A stretch of DNA of 64,000 bases from Pedobacter roseus (GTDB lineage: Bacteria > Bacteroidota > Bacteroidia > Sphingobacteriales > Sphingobacteriaceae), in the NCBI RefSeq assembly GCF_014395225.1, contig NZ_CP060723.1:6076001-6140000 (forward strand). The letters are read 5' to 3'. Below, piece by piece: positions 36,888 to 46,538 of the stretch. Below the pieces are notes generated by a model. It was not told the origin of the DNA. It was given only the letters and a program-made list of their open reading frames with translations, and did not search any database. Every line of letters starts with the position of its first letter. Position 1 is the first letter of the stretch. The position numbers were made by a program, and so were the translations under genes.

Positions 36888-38048
36888 ATGAATAAACATT
36901 TCGATCTTATTGTAGTTGGCGGTGGTATTTTAGGTACTTTCCACGCTTACCATGCCTTACTTTTAGGTAAATCTGTATTGCAGCTCGAAAAAGACAATTT
37001 TCCGGTAGGGGCTACAGTACGCAACTTTGGTCAGGTAGTGCCATCGGGTATGGAGGCCGAATGGTTTGAATATGGTGTGGCCGGTTTAGAGATTTATAAA
37101 TCCATCCAGCGTGAATTTGATATTTCTGTACAACAGAACGGCAGTGTGTACATTGCCTCAGATGATGATGAATGCACCTTGATCCACGAGTTGAAAGCGC
37201 ATTACGATACCATTGGTTATACAACAGAATTGCTCAATCAGGAAGCTATTTTAAAAAAGTATCCGGCCATTAAATCTTCTTATGCCAGGGAGGCCATATT
37301 TTTTCCGCAGGAAATCAGCGTAGCACCCGATCAGATGATCCACCGTTTGCACCAGTACATGCAGACAAAATTCGAAAAGTACACGCTTAAATACAATAGT
37401 CCGGTTACCGCATGCGAAAGCAAAGGCATCGGGGTAGAAGTGGGACTGAAAAACAATACCGAGCTTTTTACGGCCGAGAAAGCCATTATCTGCAATGGTT
37501 ATGAGTTTAAATTGCTGTACCCCGAATTGTTTAGCGAAAGCGGCATTGTGGTAAGCAAATTACAGATGATGCGCAGTATCCCGATGCCCGATGTAGCACT
37601 GGAAGGCAATATTTTAACGGGTTTAACTACCCGCCGTTACGAGAGTTTTGAGCACTATTGTCCTTCATTTAAAAGCATTAAAACACCTGAACATTACGAA
37701 GAACTGAAAAAATGGGGCATCCATATCCTGTTTAAAAAAGCAGCAGATAATACCATCATCATCGGCGATTCGCACGTATATGCTGATGTAAACCATTTTG
37801 ATGACCTGGGCTTCGATTTAAGTACCCACATTAATGACTTGATGTTAGCCGAAGCTGCCCGGATAGTGGATTTTGATGTACGCAAACTGCAAAGTACCTG
37901 GGCCGGATTTTATCCGCAGCATGCTACCAAACACATTGTAACTTACGATCTGGACGACCGTATCCATATCCGCACTGCCATTGGCGGCAAAGGAATGACC
38001 GCAAGTGCCGGTTATGCAGCAGAAAGCATTAAGAAAATACTGTGTTAA
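36888..38048 (+). CDS. TIGR03364-type FAD-dependent oxidoreductase (aminophosphonate-linked family)
   Basis: The 386-residue flavoprotein of the DAO/GlpD fold has LIVVGGGILGTFHAYHALLLGKSVLQLEKD at the N-terminus (about 5-34; dinucleotide site GGGILG). It also has GATVRNFGQVVPSG (about 42-55), the fingerprint of the TIGR03364 family, and a C-terminal GGKGMTASAGYAAES closing the FAD site. That family is documented as syntenic with phosphonatase-like enzymes and proposed to deaminate an aminophosphonate oxidatively. Here it precedes a SusC/SusD pair. The exact substrate is unproven. Confidence 0.85.
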   Translation: MNKHFDLIVVGGGILGTFHAYHALLLGKSVLQLEKDNFPVGATVRNFGQVVPSGMEAEWFEYGVAGLEIYKSIQREFDISVQQNGSVYIASDDDECTLIHELKAHYDTIGYTTELLNQEAILKKYPAIKSSYAREAIFFPQEISVAPDQMIHRLHQYMQTKFEKYTLKYNSPVTACESKGIGVEVGLKNNTELFTAEKAIICNGYEFKLLYPELFSESGIVVSKLQMMRSIPMPDVALEGNILTGLTTRRYESFEHYCPSFKSIKTPEHYEELKKWGIHILFKKAADNTIIIGDSHVYADVNHFDDLGFDLSTHINDLMLAEAARIVDFDVRKLQSTWAGFYPQHATKHIVTYDLDDRIHIRTAIGGKGMTASAGYAAESIKKILC

Positions 38049-38153
38049 CAAATACTAAACAAAAACAAGGTATTTTGTTAACTTTATGATTGCATTGGGC
38101 TAACATGCACATCTTATCATTGCATCTATAAACCATAAAAATTTTATAGATAA

Positions 38154-41100
38154 ATGAAACATCTCTACAAGATGAAGATGTGCATGGTAGCTTTATTGTT
38201 ATTATGCCTCACGCCCTATTTTACATGGGCGCAAACAAAAATAGCCGGTATGGTTAAAGACGATGCACAGCAACCGGTTCCCGGTGTGAGTGTATTGGTA
38301 AAAGGCACCAAAAAAGCCACTTCAACCGATTTATCTGGCCGTTTTACCCTCGATGCCAAAACGGGCGAAACGCTTGTGGTAAGTTCAATCGGTTTCCTTA
38401 CACAAGAGGTGCAGGTTACCGGAGCAAACCTTAACATCATCCTAAAAACAGATTCGAAAAACCTAAACGAAGTGGTGGTTACCGCCCTTGGTATCCGTAA
38501 AGAAAAGCGGAACCTGGGTTATGCCATTCAGGAGGTTAAAGGCGCCGATCTGGTAAAAGCCAGAGAAGCCAACCCGGTAAATGGTTTAGTAGGTAAAGTT
38601 GCAGGTTTAACCGTGGGTGTATCATCCGAACTTTTGGGCCGTTCGTCACTTTACCTCCGTGGTAACGATGTAAATCTGGTGGTGGTAGATGGGGTGCCGA
38701 TCAATTCGGATACCTGGAACATCAATCCGGATGATATTGATACCTATACCGTACTTAAAGGGCCTGCTGCTGCAGCACTTTATGGTTACCAGGCTTATAA
38801 CGGTGCTTTATTGATTACCACTAAAAGAGGTAAACTAAGCGACAAAGGTTTTACGGTAGAACTCAACTCAAGCACCCAGTTTAATTCAGGATTTATCGCT
38901 TTGCCAAAAAGCCAGGATGAGTACGGACCAGGTGAGCACAGTGCTTATGCCTTTGGTGATGGTAAAGGCGGTGGTTTAAATGATGGCGATTATGACATCT
39001 GGGGTCCGAAATTCGAAGGTCAGTTAATTCCTCAATACGATAGCCCTGTGGTAAACGGTGTGCGCCAGGGTACGCCATGGGTAGCCCGCGGAAAGGATAA
39101 CTTAAAACGTTTTATAGAGACAGGTTTACTTTCTGCCAATAACGTGGCGCTATCTTCAGCAACTGATAAGTACAATTTAAGGGTTTCCATTTCTAACAAT
39201 TACCAGAAAGGAATTATCCCGAACACACAGTTAAATATCAATAACTTTAACGTAAGCGGTTCTTATAACATCACCCCTAAATTAAGGGCCGAAACCTACA
39301 TCAATTACAGCCGTCAGTTTTCTGATAATATTCCTGATGTAAACTACGGTCCGAATAGTGTGATTTATAACATGACACTTTGGGGCGGTGCCGACTGGAA
39401 CATTGATGACATGAAAAATTACTGGCAGCCGGGTAAAGAAGGTATTCAATCTATCTATGCAGAATACCAACGTTACCATAATCCTTATTTTATGTCGTAC
39501 GAATGGTTACGGGGACATAAAAAGAACGACATTAACGGTTATGCTTCCTTAAATTACAATATCAGCAAAGGCCTGGACGTGTTATTAAAAACACAGATTT
39601 CTACCTACGATCAGTTAAGAACAGAGAAAATGCCTTTTTCTGCGCATCCTTACGGTCGTGAAGAAGGTTTGGGCGATTACAGGGAAGACCGCCGCAGCAT
39701 GTTCGAAAATAATACGCAGTTGATTTTGAAATACAATAAAAACGTGGGCGATTTATTCGAAATCAGTGCTTTTGGTGGCGGTAATGCCCGTAACTTCAGC
39801 TATAACTCTAGTTTTACTTCAACCGATTACCTGAATGTTCCGAATGTATATAACTTCTCTAATTCTAAAAATCCAGTTAAAGCTTTCGATTTTAACTCTA
39901 AAATGTTGGTGTTAAGTGCTTTTTATTCAGTTGATTTAAGTTTCAAGAAATACCTGAATATTAATACCACTGGCCGTGTAGATAAAAACTCTGCGCTGCC
40001 GCCAAAGAATAATGCAGCTTTCTATCCTTCAGTTTCCTTAAGCTCAGTAATTTCTGATTACGTAAAAATGCCTGAGTTTATCTCTTTTGCAAAAGTAAGG
40101 GCATCGTATGCCAATGTTAAAGATCCTGGTTTAGGTACACAAGATTATATCGGTGCAACACCATTGCAAAGTTATCCGATAGGATATGGTGCCGAATACA
40201 GCTCTTCTTACGGCGGGCCGGTTTATGGTCTTTCCTCTCCATACACCATCAGGCAGACTTATAACAACCAAACCGGTGCTTATTATACCAATAGTCTGAT
40301 CGATTTGAATAATATCAGGGCGCAGAGCAGAACCAATTACGAAGGGGGTATCGATCTTAAATTCCTGAAAAACAGGTTAGGTTTCGAGGCTACTTATTTC
40401 AGGTATATCGACGGGCCAAAAATTATTAAACAAAGTATTCCGCAAGCTTCCGGATATGATGTAAATACTATTAACGGGCGTAAAACACAGAATAGCGGGG
40501 TAGAACTGAGCTTATCAGGATCGCCAATCATGACTGATAAATTTGGCTGGGATGTCATGATCAACTGGTCTACCTACAAACAGGTTTATAAAGAACTTGC
40601 CCCTGGTGAAACATCGGTTGATCAGTTTTTCAAAACAGGCGACCGCATCGATAACATTTATGGCTCAGTATTGGCTAAAACACCAGGCGGACAAGTCATT
40701 CATACGGCAAGCGGAACACCGATTTCGTTACCGGTTAACCAATTGCTGGGGCACGCCGATCCAAACTGGGTATGGAGTATCGGCAATAAGTTCAGGTACG
40801 AAAATTTCTCGTTCAGCTTCCAGTTAGATGGTAAAGTGGGCGGTGTAATGCAGGATTATGTAAGGTTGAAATCGTTCCAGGGCGGTCGTCAGATCGAAAC
40901 CATTCAAGGCAAAATGGGCGAAGCCAGGTACCAGGATTATATCCACGTAAACGACCCTAACTACAAAGGTACATGGGTAGGCGATGGGGTAGTGGTTGCC
41001 AATAACGGTAAACTTAATTTCGATCCGGTTACGGGTGTAATTACCAATTATGGCGATCTTTCTTTCGCTCCAAATAATACCCCTGTTTTATTGCAGGATT

Positions 41101-41381
41101 ATTTAGGTGTGTTTTACGGTGCTAAAGAAAATACGATGATGAGCCGTACTTATGCAAAATTGCGCGAAGTGACCTTTGGTTATCAATTGCCTAAAAAATT
41201 ATTGGAAGGAACCTTTATCCGCTCGGCCAATATTTCGGTAGTGGGACGTAACCTCCTGTATTTCATTAATTCTACCTACAATGATGTGGATGTAGATCAG
41301 TATTCGGGCAGAGAAGGCACTTCTACCCTGCAAACGCCAACCACCAGAAGTGTGGGCTTTAACCTGAATGTTACTTTTTAA
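38154..41381 (+). CDS. SusC/RagA-family receptor (phosphonate-like island)
   Basis: The 1075-residue protein has a signal peptide ending at FTWAQ (about 23-27), a CarboxypepD_reg domain (IAGMVKDDAQQPVPGVSVLV), and a plug domain (LNEVVVTALGIRKEKRNLGYAIQEV; TVLKGPAAAALYGYQAYNGALLITT at about 199-223, partly quoted). The barrel ends NLNVTF. The ALGIRKEKRNLGYA variant after the TonB box marks a subfamily different from the other two SusCs of the window. It starts 105 bp after the FAD oxidase gene. A hairpin with arms around GTTAACAAATAC and GTATTTTGTTAAC (about 38045-38082) lies between them. Confidence 0.94.
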   Translation: MKHLYKMKMCMVALLLLCLTPYFTWAQTKIAGMVKDDAQQPVPGVSVLVKGTKKATSTDLSGRFTLDAKTGETLVVSSIGFLTQEVQVTGANLNIILKTDSKNLNEVVVTALGIRKEKRNLGYAIQEVKGADLVKAREANPVNGLVGKVAGLTVGVSSELLGRSSLYLRGNDVNLVVVDGVPINSDTWNINPDDIDTYTVLKGPAAAALYGYQAYNGALLITTKRGKLSDKGFTVELNSSTQFNSGFIALPKSQDEYGPGEHSAYAFGDGKGGGLNDGDYDIWGPKFEGQLIPQYDSPVVNGVRQGTPWVARGKDNLKRFIETGLLSANNVALSSATDKYNLRVSISNNYQKGIIPNTQLNINNFNVSGSYNITPKLRAETYINYSRQFSDNIPDVNYGPNSVIYNMTLWGGADWNIDDMKNYWQPGKEGIQSIYAEYQRYHNPYFMSYEWLRGHKKNDINGYASLNYNISKGLDVLLKTQISTYDQLRTEKMPFSAHPYGREEGLGDYREDRRSMFENNTQLILKYNKNVGDLFEISAFGGGNARNFSYNSSFTSTDYLNVPNVYNFSNSKNPVKAFDFNSKMLVLSAFYSVDLSFKKYLNINTTGRVDKNSALPPKNNAAFYPSVSLSSVISDYVKMPEFISFAKVRASYANVKDPGLGTQDYIGATPLQSYPIGYGAEYSSSYGGPVYGLSSPYTIRQTYNNQTGAYYTNSLIDLNNIRAQSRTNYEGGIDLKFLKNRLGFEATYFRYIDGPKIIKQSIPQASGYDVNTINGRKTQNSGVELSLSGSPIMTDKFGWDVMINWSTYKQVYKELAPGETSVDQFFKTGDRIDNIYGSVLAKTPGGQVIHTASGTPISLPVNQLLGHADPNWVWSIGNKFRYENFSFSFQLDGKVGGVMQDYVRLKSFQGGRQIETIQGKMGEARYQDYIHVNDPNYKGTWVGDGVVVANNGKLNFDPVTGVITNYGDLSFAPNNTPVLLQDYLGVFYGAKENTMMSRTYAKLREVTFGYQLPKKLLEGTFIRSANISVVGRNLLYFINSTYNDVDVDQYSGREGTSTLQTPTTRSVGFNLNVTF

Positions 41382-41399
41382 CCGTTAGCACAAAAGATT

Positions 41400-42965
41400 A
41401 TGAAAACGATATATAAAATTTTGTTCCTCTTCATCATGGTTGCAGTTTGCGGCGGATGTAAGAAAGAATTTGAAGACAACTTTAAAAATCCAAACCAGGC
41501 CGAAAGTGTGCCGCCCAACTTAGTGCTGAATGGTATTTTATACGATATGTACGAAGCACCTTTTTCGGGTTCAGAAAGATGGAACCAGTACACCGCGGCA
41601 AATTATTTTTATTATGCAACCAACAATTACGATTGGACAGGCGCTTCATTAGATTATACCACATTAAAAAACGTGGGTAAAATGGAAGAAGAAGCCAACC
41701 GTTTAGGTGGCGAAGTAGGCAAACCTTACCTGGCCCTGGCCAAATTCTTTAAAGCTTATTTCTTTGTGAAAATGAGTTTAAAGGTAGGCGATATCCCAAT
41801 GACGGAGGCTTTAAAAGGCGTGGCCAACCTTACGCCAAAATACGATACCCAAAAAGATGTTTTTAAACAATCGTTGGTTTGGTTAGAAGAAGCTAATCAA
41901 AACCTGAGCACTTTAATTGCTGCGGGCAATAAAGAGCTAAAGGGTGATATTTACCTTAAAAACGATTTGGTGGCCTGGCAAAAAGTGATCAATACCTTTA
42001 AGTTAAGGGTGTTGATCCATTTAAGCAGCAGGGTTGATGATGCAGATCTGCAGGTGAAACAACAGTTTGCTGCCGTATTGGATAACCCTACCAAATACCC
42101 TGTAATGGACAGCATGGCCGATAACCTTCAGTTTGTGTACAACGAAAGTTTTAACAAATACCCTAACAATAAGGACAATTTTGGTAATGATGCTTTGCGC
42201 TATAACATGGCTGGCACTTATTTAAATACCTTGTCGGGCCTTAAAGATCCACGCGCCTACATGGTAGCAGAACCTGCAAGGGGAATAGCTGAAGCCAATG
42301 GATATGCGATTACCGATTACCGCAATTTTGTTGGTGCAAGCTCGGGCGAAGATCAGGGGATAATGTTGGATAAAGTACAGAAAGGTTTGTATTCGCTTAT
42401 TGGCCGCTACAGGTATTACAGTGGTTATACCGCCGAAAATACTTTCATTATTTCTTACCCGGAATTGTGTTTCATCAAAGCCGAAGGTATTAACCGTGGT
42501 TGGGCCAATGGCGATGCCGAAAGCTGGTATAAAAAAGGCATTCAGGCTTCTATCGCCTTTTATGGCATTAAAGATGGAAGTAATGTAGTTACCTTCCTTA
42601 AAAAGGATGGCAAGCTTGGCGAGTTCGAAACTTATAACATCAACTTCTCGTTCGAAAGCGATTACTATGCACAGGTTGCGGTTAAATATGCAGGCAATAC
42701 GGCCGATGGTTTAAAACAGATCCTTACCCAAAAATACCTGGCGTATTTCCGTAATTCAGGTTTCGAAGCTTACTACCAATACCGCAGAACAGGCATCCCT
42801 CAATTCCTGACGGGCCCTGGTACAGGTAACAGCCAAAGGATTCCGAAACGTTTTCAGTACACCACTATCGAAAGAACGACTAATGGCGATAACCTTAAAG
42901 TGGCATTGCAACGTCAGTATAACGGTGTAGATGATATTAACCTCGCTCCCTGGATCGTTAAATAG
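41400..42965 (+). CDS. SusD-like surface lipoprotein (SusD-like_2 type)
   Basis: The 521-residue lipoprotein has a lipobox ending in Cys20 (VCGGCKK region). The sequence PNQAESVPPNLVLNGILYDMY and a C-terminal DINLAPW are typical of the SusD/RagB homologues of the PF12771 type, which pair with the ALGIRKE-type SusC just upstream (18 bp gap). It probably captures the ligand at the cell surface. A strong terminator follows. Confidence 0.9.
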   Translation: MKTIYKILFLFIMVAVCGGCKKEFEDNFKNPNQAESVPPNLVLNGILYDMYEAPFSGSERWNQYTAANYFYYATNNYDWTGASLDYTTLKNVGKMEEEANRLGGEVGKPYLALAKFFKAYFFVKMSLKVGDIPMTEALKGVANLTPKYDTQKDVFKQSLVWLEEANQNLSTLIAAGNKELKGDIYLKNDLVAWQKVINTFKLRVLIHLSSRVDDADLQVKQQFAAVLDNPTKYPVMDSMADNLQFVYNESFNKYPNNKDNFGNDALRYNMAGTYLNTLSGLKDPRAYMVAEPARGIAEANGYAITDYRNFVGASSGEDQGIMLDKVQKGLYSLIGRYRYYSGYTAENTFIISYPELCFIKAEGINRGWANGDAESWYKKGIQASIAFYGIKDGSNVVTFLKKDGKLGEFETYNINFSFESDYYAQVAVKYAGNTADGLKQILTQKYLAYFRNSGFEAYYQYRRTGIPQFLTGPGTGNSQRIPKRFQYTTIERTTNGDNLKVALQRQYNGVDDINLAPWIVK

Positions 42966-43003
42966 GAACAGGTAACCGGCTGATATTCAGTTTTAAAATA
43001 AAG

Positions 43004-43040
43004 AAATGTTCTTCCGCTAAAAACGGAGGGACATTTTCTT
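43004..43040 (+). terminator. Terminator after SusD-like gene
   Basis: AATGTTCTTCCG (43005-43016) pairs with CGGAGGGACATT (43024-43035), including G-T pairs, followed by TTTCTT. Confidence 0.7.
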
Positions 43041-43061
43041 AAATAATATTTGATTTATTTT

Positions 43062-43092
43062 TTGCATAAATAATTTAAAAGCGCTAATATTG
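43062..43092 (+). promoter_or_regulatory. tRNA-Asn promoter, copy 2
   Basis: TTGC, 19-nt spacer, TAATATTG. The whole segment from about 43062 to 43113 is nearly identical to 9164-9215. Confidence 0.7.
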
Positions 43093-43163
43093 CACTCCCA
43101 AAACGAACAAGGGTAAGTTTACTGAAAAGTATATATTATCACGTTTTAGGAAACAACCAGCAC

Positions 43164-43237
43164 TCCTTCTTAGCTCAGCTGGTTAGAGCATCTGACTGTT
43201 AATCAGAGGGTCGCTGGTTCGAGCCCAGCAGAGGGAG
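43164..43237 (+). tRNA. tRNA-Asn (anticodon GTT), copy 2
   Basis: Base-for-base the same 74-nt gene as at 9311-9384, with anticodon GTT in the loop CTGTTAA. Its promoter and part of the leader are also duplicated. Confidence 0.97.
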
Positions 43238-43254
43238 CTGATAATTGGTCAGTT

Positions 43255-43283
43255 AGCCCCACTTTGTCCGAGTGGGGCTTTTT
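43255..43283 (+). terminator. Terminator after tRNA-Asn copy 2
   Basis: AGCCCCACT, loop TTGTCCG, AGTGGGGCT, then a T-run. Confidence 0.87.
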
Positions 43284-43587
43284 ATTTGCACAAAATTTGA
43301 ACATTTCTATTTTCAATTTCGTTAATATGAAGTTATTAGGGTTCGTATCTCTCTTTACGGATACAGTTGGATAAACAAGGGTACATTGACCCCTCTCAAC
43401 GGAAATAAAATTGTTGTAAAGTTTTACTTGCCTGACTGTAAGTGAATTGGCGGGTAGGGGTCAAATGGATTGGTTTTTCCATACGCTTTAAAGGTGTTTA
43501 TATTAGTCATGGTCCGATAGGGTTGAGAGGGGGCCATTAATCGGATGAGAACTAGTGAACCGCAAACATTTACGATGGGTATCAATT
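43284..43587. other. AT-rich gap without recognised gene
   Basis: I see no gene. CCCCTCTCAAC (about 43391) and GTTGAGAGGGGG (about 43521) form distant inverted arms. Base composition is lower in GC than flanking genes, which fits the accessory stretch that begins here. Confidence 0.4.
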
Positions 43588-43869
43588 TCATACACTATGT
43601 TTTTTTAAATATTTTTTCCAAATGAAATTAAATCCCCAAATGAACACCAATAACACAAGCATATCTAATAGAAAATTACTGGTATTAAAGCCGATATGCG
43701 CCAATCCAATATCAGAGGGATCTATTTTGCCTTCTGTATATTTGTTAAATGTTAAAGGGAATCCGATTAAAGTAAAACCGTCTGATTCGGCTTCAAATGT
43801 TGAGTAAATAAGAGTTATTACGATAAAAACCGCAATAGCTAATAACGTGGGTTTTGTATATATACTCAT
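43588..43869 (-). CDS. Small membrane protein, unknown
   Basis: The 93-residue protein has two hydrophobic helices (about 7-24 and 67-85), separated by a polar stretch with GFPLTFNKYTEGKIDPSDIGLAHIGFN and ending KKYLKKHSV. I start at the ATG (43867-43869) rather than the TTG three bases upstream. Its start codon overlaps the stop of a 54-codon ORF (TGATG), suggesting a two-gene unit. It could be an immunity-type protein, but I recognise no family. Confidence 0.5.
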   Translation of the reverse strand: MSIYTKPTLLAIAVFIVITLIYSTFEAESDGFTLIGFPLTFNKYTEGKIDPSDIGLAHIGFNTSNFLLDMLVLLVFIWGFNFIWKKYLKKHSV

Positions 43870-44033
43870 CAACCTAAATTTAATCTGCCAAATTTATAAT
43901 TTTCAATAATGATGTTCATCTGTTCGGGAGTAATTGTTGTGGAGGTTTTGTCATTCATATATACGCCACCACCTCCGTACATTATATTCGTCTTATTGTT
44001 GATCATTTTTTGAATATTCCACTGTTTGGCCAT
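43869..44033 (-). CDS. Short ORF (54 aa) coupled to the small membrane protein
   Basis: ATG at 44031-44033, reading MAKQWNIQKMINNK, then a MYGGGGVYMNDKT segment and ENYKFGRLNLG to TGA, which overlaps the next start by one base. The same frame stays open for about 50 codons upstream, so this may be the 3' remnant of a longer gene. I do not recognise it. A degraded toxin tail followed by an immunity gene is one possibility. Confidence 0.35.
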   Translation of the reverse strand: MAKQWNIQKMINNKTNIMYGGGGVYMNDKTSTTITPEQMNIIIENYKFGRLNLG

Positions 44034-44205
44034 AATTTGGTTCGGGAATTGCCCAGTTAGGGGAGCTTTAAAGCGACTAAAGAAAGTTAATCGCCTTTTT
44101 TTTTGAGCTGGGCGAGAAGTTTCTTGCCATATCAGGATTATAAAGCGATTTAAGCTGATATATAGTTGGTTCAGCAGAAGAAATAATACACTCAGTTATT
44201 GAGCA

Positions 44206-45452
44206 TTATTTTTCTCCGGTTTTAAAATCAATCAGGTAAGGTTTGATCCTTACACCATTCAAATCTCTGAAACCTTCTCCAAGTACAATTTGGTACTGTC
44301 TGTTCGGTTTTAACTGAACATCGAATTCGGCAGTGAAGCCGTCAGCAGAAAATCCAGTGAAATTTTTAATAAACATAGCGTTATCTTTACCCAAGGGGCC
44401 ATAATCAAAGTTTCTGAAACGTTTATCCATGGGTTTCGAAAAAACGATTTTAAATTTATAGTTCAGGGTATCGCCAGTATCTGATAATTTTTCGGGTGTG
44501 GTACTAAGCACAAGCGGACGGTTCTTTTCATATTCGTCGTTTAATTGCTTAACCCTTTGATCGAAATAACCTGATTGATCTACATAGGCAGCCAGGGCTT
44601 CCATATTATTGTAGTCGAGCTCAATCATTTCAGCAATTGCCCTGGCTTTATCTGTTGCTTTTGCATAATATTTTTCGGCAATGGCATAACCCACATAATA
44701 ACCGAGATCCCTCAGCCCAAATTGATTTTCAGCATTGCTGTATAGCCAAAAACCATTTCCGGCATTGAACATTTGTAGTGTAAATACCTGCTTAATACTT
44801 TCGGTATGTGCTTTTCCATAGGTAAGCGCAGGAAGGGTAGAAGGAATGGCCATCACTTTTTCGGAAACAAATTCGGCAACCCCTTCCATTACACATTGCG
44901 CCAATAAATTATCGCCGATGTTTGTTTTTTGCTGGGTATGCACATATTCGTGAACGTTGGTGAAAACCAAATTGTCAAGGTGCTCGCTAGCCATGGCAAT
45001 TTCACTTCCAATCAGTACCATTTTACCCGTTGTGGTTCCGCCGCTTCTAAAGGCACCTACCGTAAAATAGATTTCTGCTGGTTTTAATGCCGGGTAAAGT
45101 TGTTTCAGCCTGTCGGTTTTTTTCGCAATGGCGGCTGCATAATCTTTTGCCTTTAACGTATTAGATCGGATGGAATTAAAATAAGTTTGCTTTTGGGTAA
45201 TGGCATTCAGGTAATCTTTGGGGTATAATTCCTTGCCTGTATCATTGCCTTTTGGCCGGGTGTAGCTTTCTCCAGAAATAGGGTGTTGAGGTAAGTGAAC
45301 TGTGCGCTGGTGTCTTTTGTTGCATTGATTTTATCGTAAGCCTGCCAGAAATGATCAACATCCGTGGTGATCAGGTTTACGGTTTGTTGCGCCCAAAGAC
45401 TCTCAGTGATGGAAGCACATAATAGGATTGCAAAAGGAATGGCTTTATTCAT
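44206..45452 (-). pseudogene. Secreted zinc peptidase-like protein (HEYVH motif), frameshifted at about 45217
   Basis: The start at 45450-45452 gives MNKAIPFAILLC with a signal peptide ending SLWAQQ. The frame breaks after RNYTPK. Adding one base at the run CTTTGGGG (45215-45222) joins it to KDYLNAITQKQTYFNSIRSN and then to the ORF beginning MVLIGSE, giving about 415 residues. The zinc motif HEYVH (with VHEYVHTQQ) lies in the second part, followed by an Ig-like C-terminal domain. It resembles DUF2268-type predicted Zn-dependent proteases. The base loss is probably an assembly error. Confidence 0.68.
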
Positions 45453-45603
45453 ATCGATAAAAGACACAGAAAAAATCTTTGTGTGACAAGGGGATTGTTT
45501 TTTCTGTTGAAAATTGGGTTTAATTAATTCTAAATTTCGATTACACAATAAGGCAGTGTTATGGAATATTGTATGCTATTGCATCTTCTCTAAAACCTAA
45601 AGC

Positions 45604-46470
45604 ATGAAAAGTTTACAATTAGTATTAACCAATCCCTGTACAAAGCAATGGAATGAAATCGAACGTGCAGATGGGAACCATCATTGTAGCCGTTGTAATA
45701 AAAACATTCTTGATCTATCAGCTAAATCCGATAAGGAACTAATTCAATTCTTTAAAAATAAAAATGAGAATGTATGTGGACGGGTATTGGCCAGTCAGCT
45801 AAACCGGGAGCTTGTTTTGCCTTCTTCAAGGCTTAGCTGGCATTGGCTGGTGCCGTTTGCTTTAGGCGCATTTGTAATTAGCCCAGCCCAGGCACAAAAT
45901 TTAAAACCTGTTGTAGTGCCCAGCGAGCAACATCCTAAATCTTTGTCCTTATACGTTGAAGCAGCACACAACCTGCCTACTTTGAGTAATGTGATTATAG
46001 GTAATGTAGTGGATAATTTAAATGGCAATCCCTTAAGTGGTGTAGAAATCAGGAAAAAGGGAGATGAAAAGGTGCTGGCCATAACAGACTCTACCGGCAA
46101 ATTTGAACTTAGCTTGAATGATAAGGATTTGATTAGTAAGTTCATTTTTAATTTAGCGGGTTTTTCGAAAGGAGAGACTTACATCAATGACAAAATTGTG
46201 GTTAAGTTAACCGCTGAGCGCAGGATAATGCTGGGAGGTATCTCAACAATTTCGCTAGATCAAACACCACTTTACTATGTTTATGCTGGTAAAAAAGGCT
46301 GTATACTTGATGCTTTAAGGATGAATGAACTATCGCCTGATTGGATCGAGAAAGTAGAAATTTTAAAAGGTGCAAAAGCAACAGCAATATATGGCGCCAG
46401 AGGCGCCAATGGCGTGATACTGATTGAAATTAAGAAAGCCTACTTTAAGAAGATTAAATTCTCGCAATAA
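45604..46470 (+). CDS. Carboxypeptidase-regulatory / TonB-plug-like chimera with Cys-rich N-terminus
   Basis: The 288-residue protein has an N-terminal cytoplasmic domain with cysteines in NPCTKQW, HHCSRCNKN and ENVCGR (about 11-58). One transmembrane helix follows (about 80-97), then a CarboxypepD_reg-like beta-sandwich (about 128-205, IGNVVDNLNGNPLSGVEIRKKG). The C-terminal segment is WIEKVEILKGAKATAIYGARGANGVILIEIK, the signature of a SusC plug, but no barrel follows. It may be a signalling or anchoring derivative of a TonB receptor, or a truncated relic. No partner is evident. Confidence 0.7.
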   Translation: MKSLQLVLTNPCTKQWNEIERADGNHHCSRCNKNILDLSAKSDKELIQFFKNKNENVCGRVLASQLNRELVLPSSRLSWHWLVPFALGAFVISPAQAQNLKPVVVPSEQHPKSLSLYVEAAHNLPTLSNVIIGNVVDNLNGNPLSGVEIRKKGDEKVLAITDSTGKFELSLNDKDLISKFIFNLAGFSKGETYINDKIVVKLTAERRIMLGGISTISLDQTPLYYVYAGKKGCILDALRMNELSPDWIEKVEILKGAKATAIYGARGANGVILIEIKKAYFKKIKFSQ

Positions 46471-46538
46471 CAAATTGTTTTAGCGAGAGGCTAAGGCCAA
46501 ATTCCAGCACATTCTTATTAAAATCATAAAAAGGTAAT

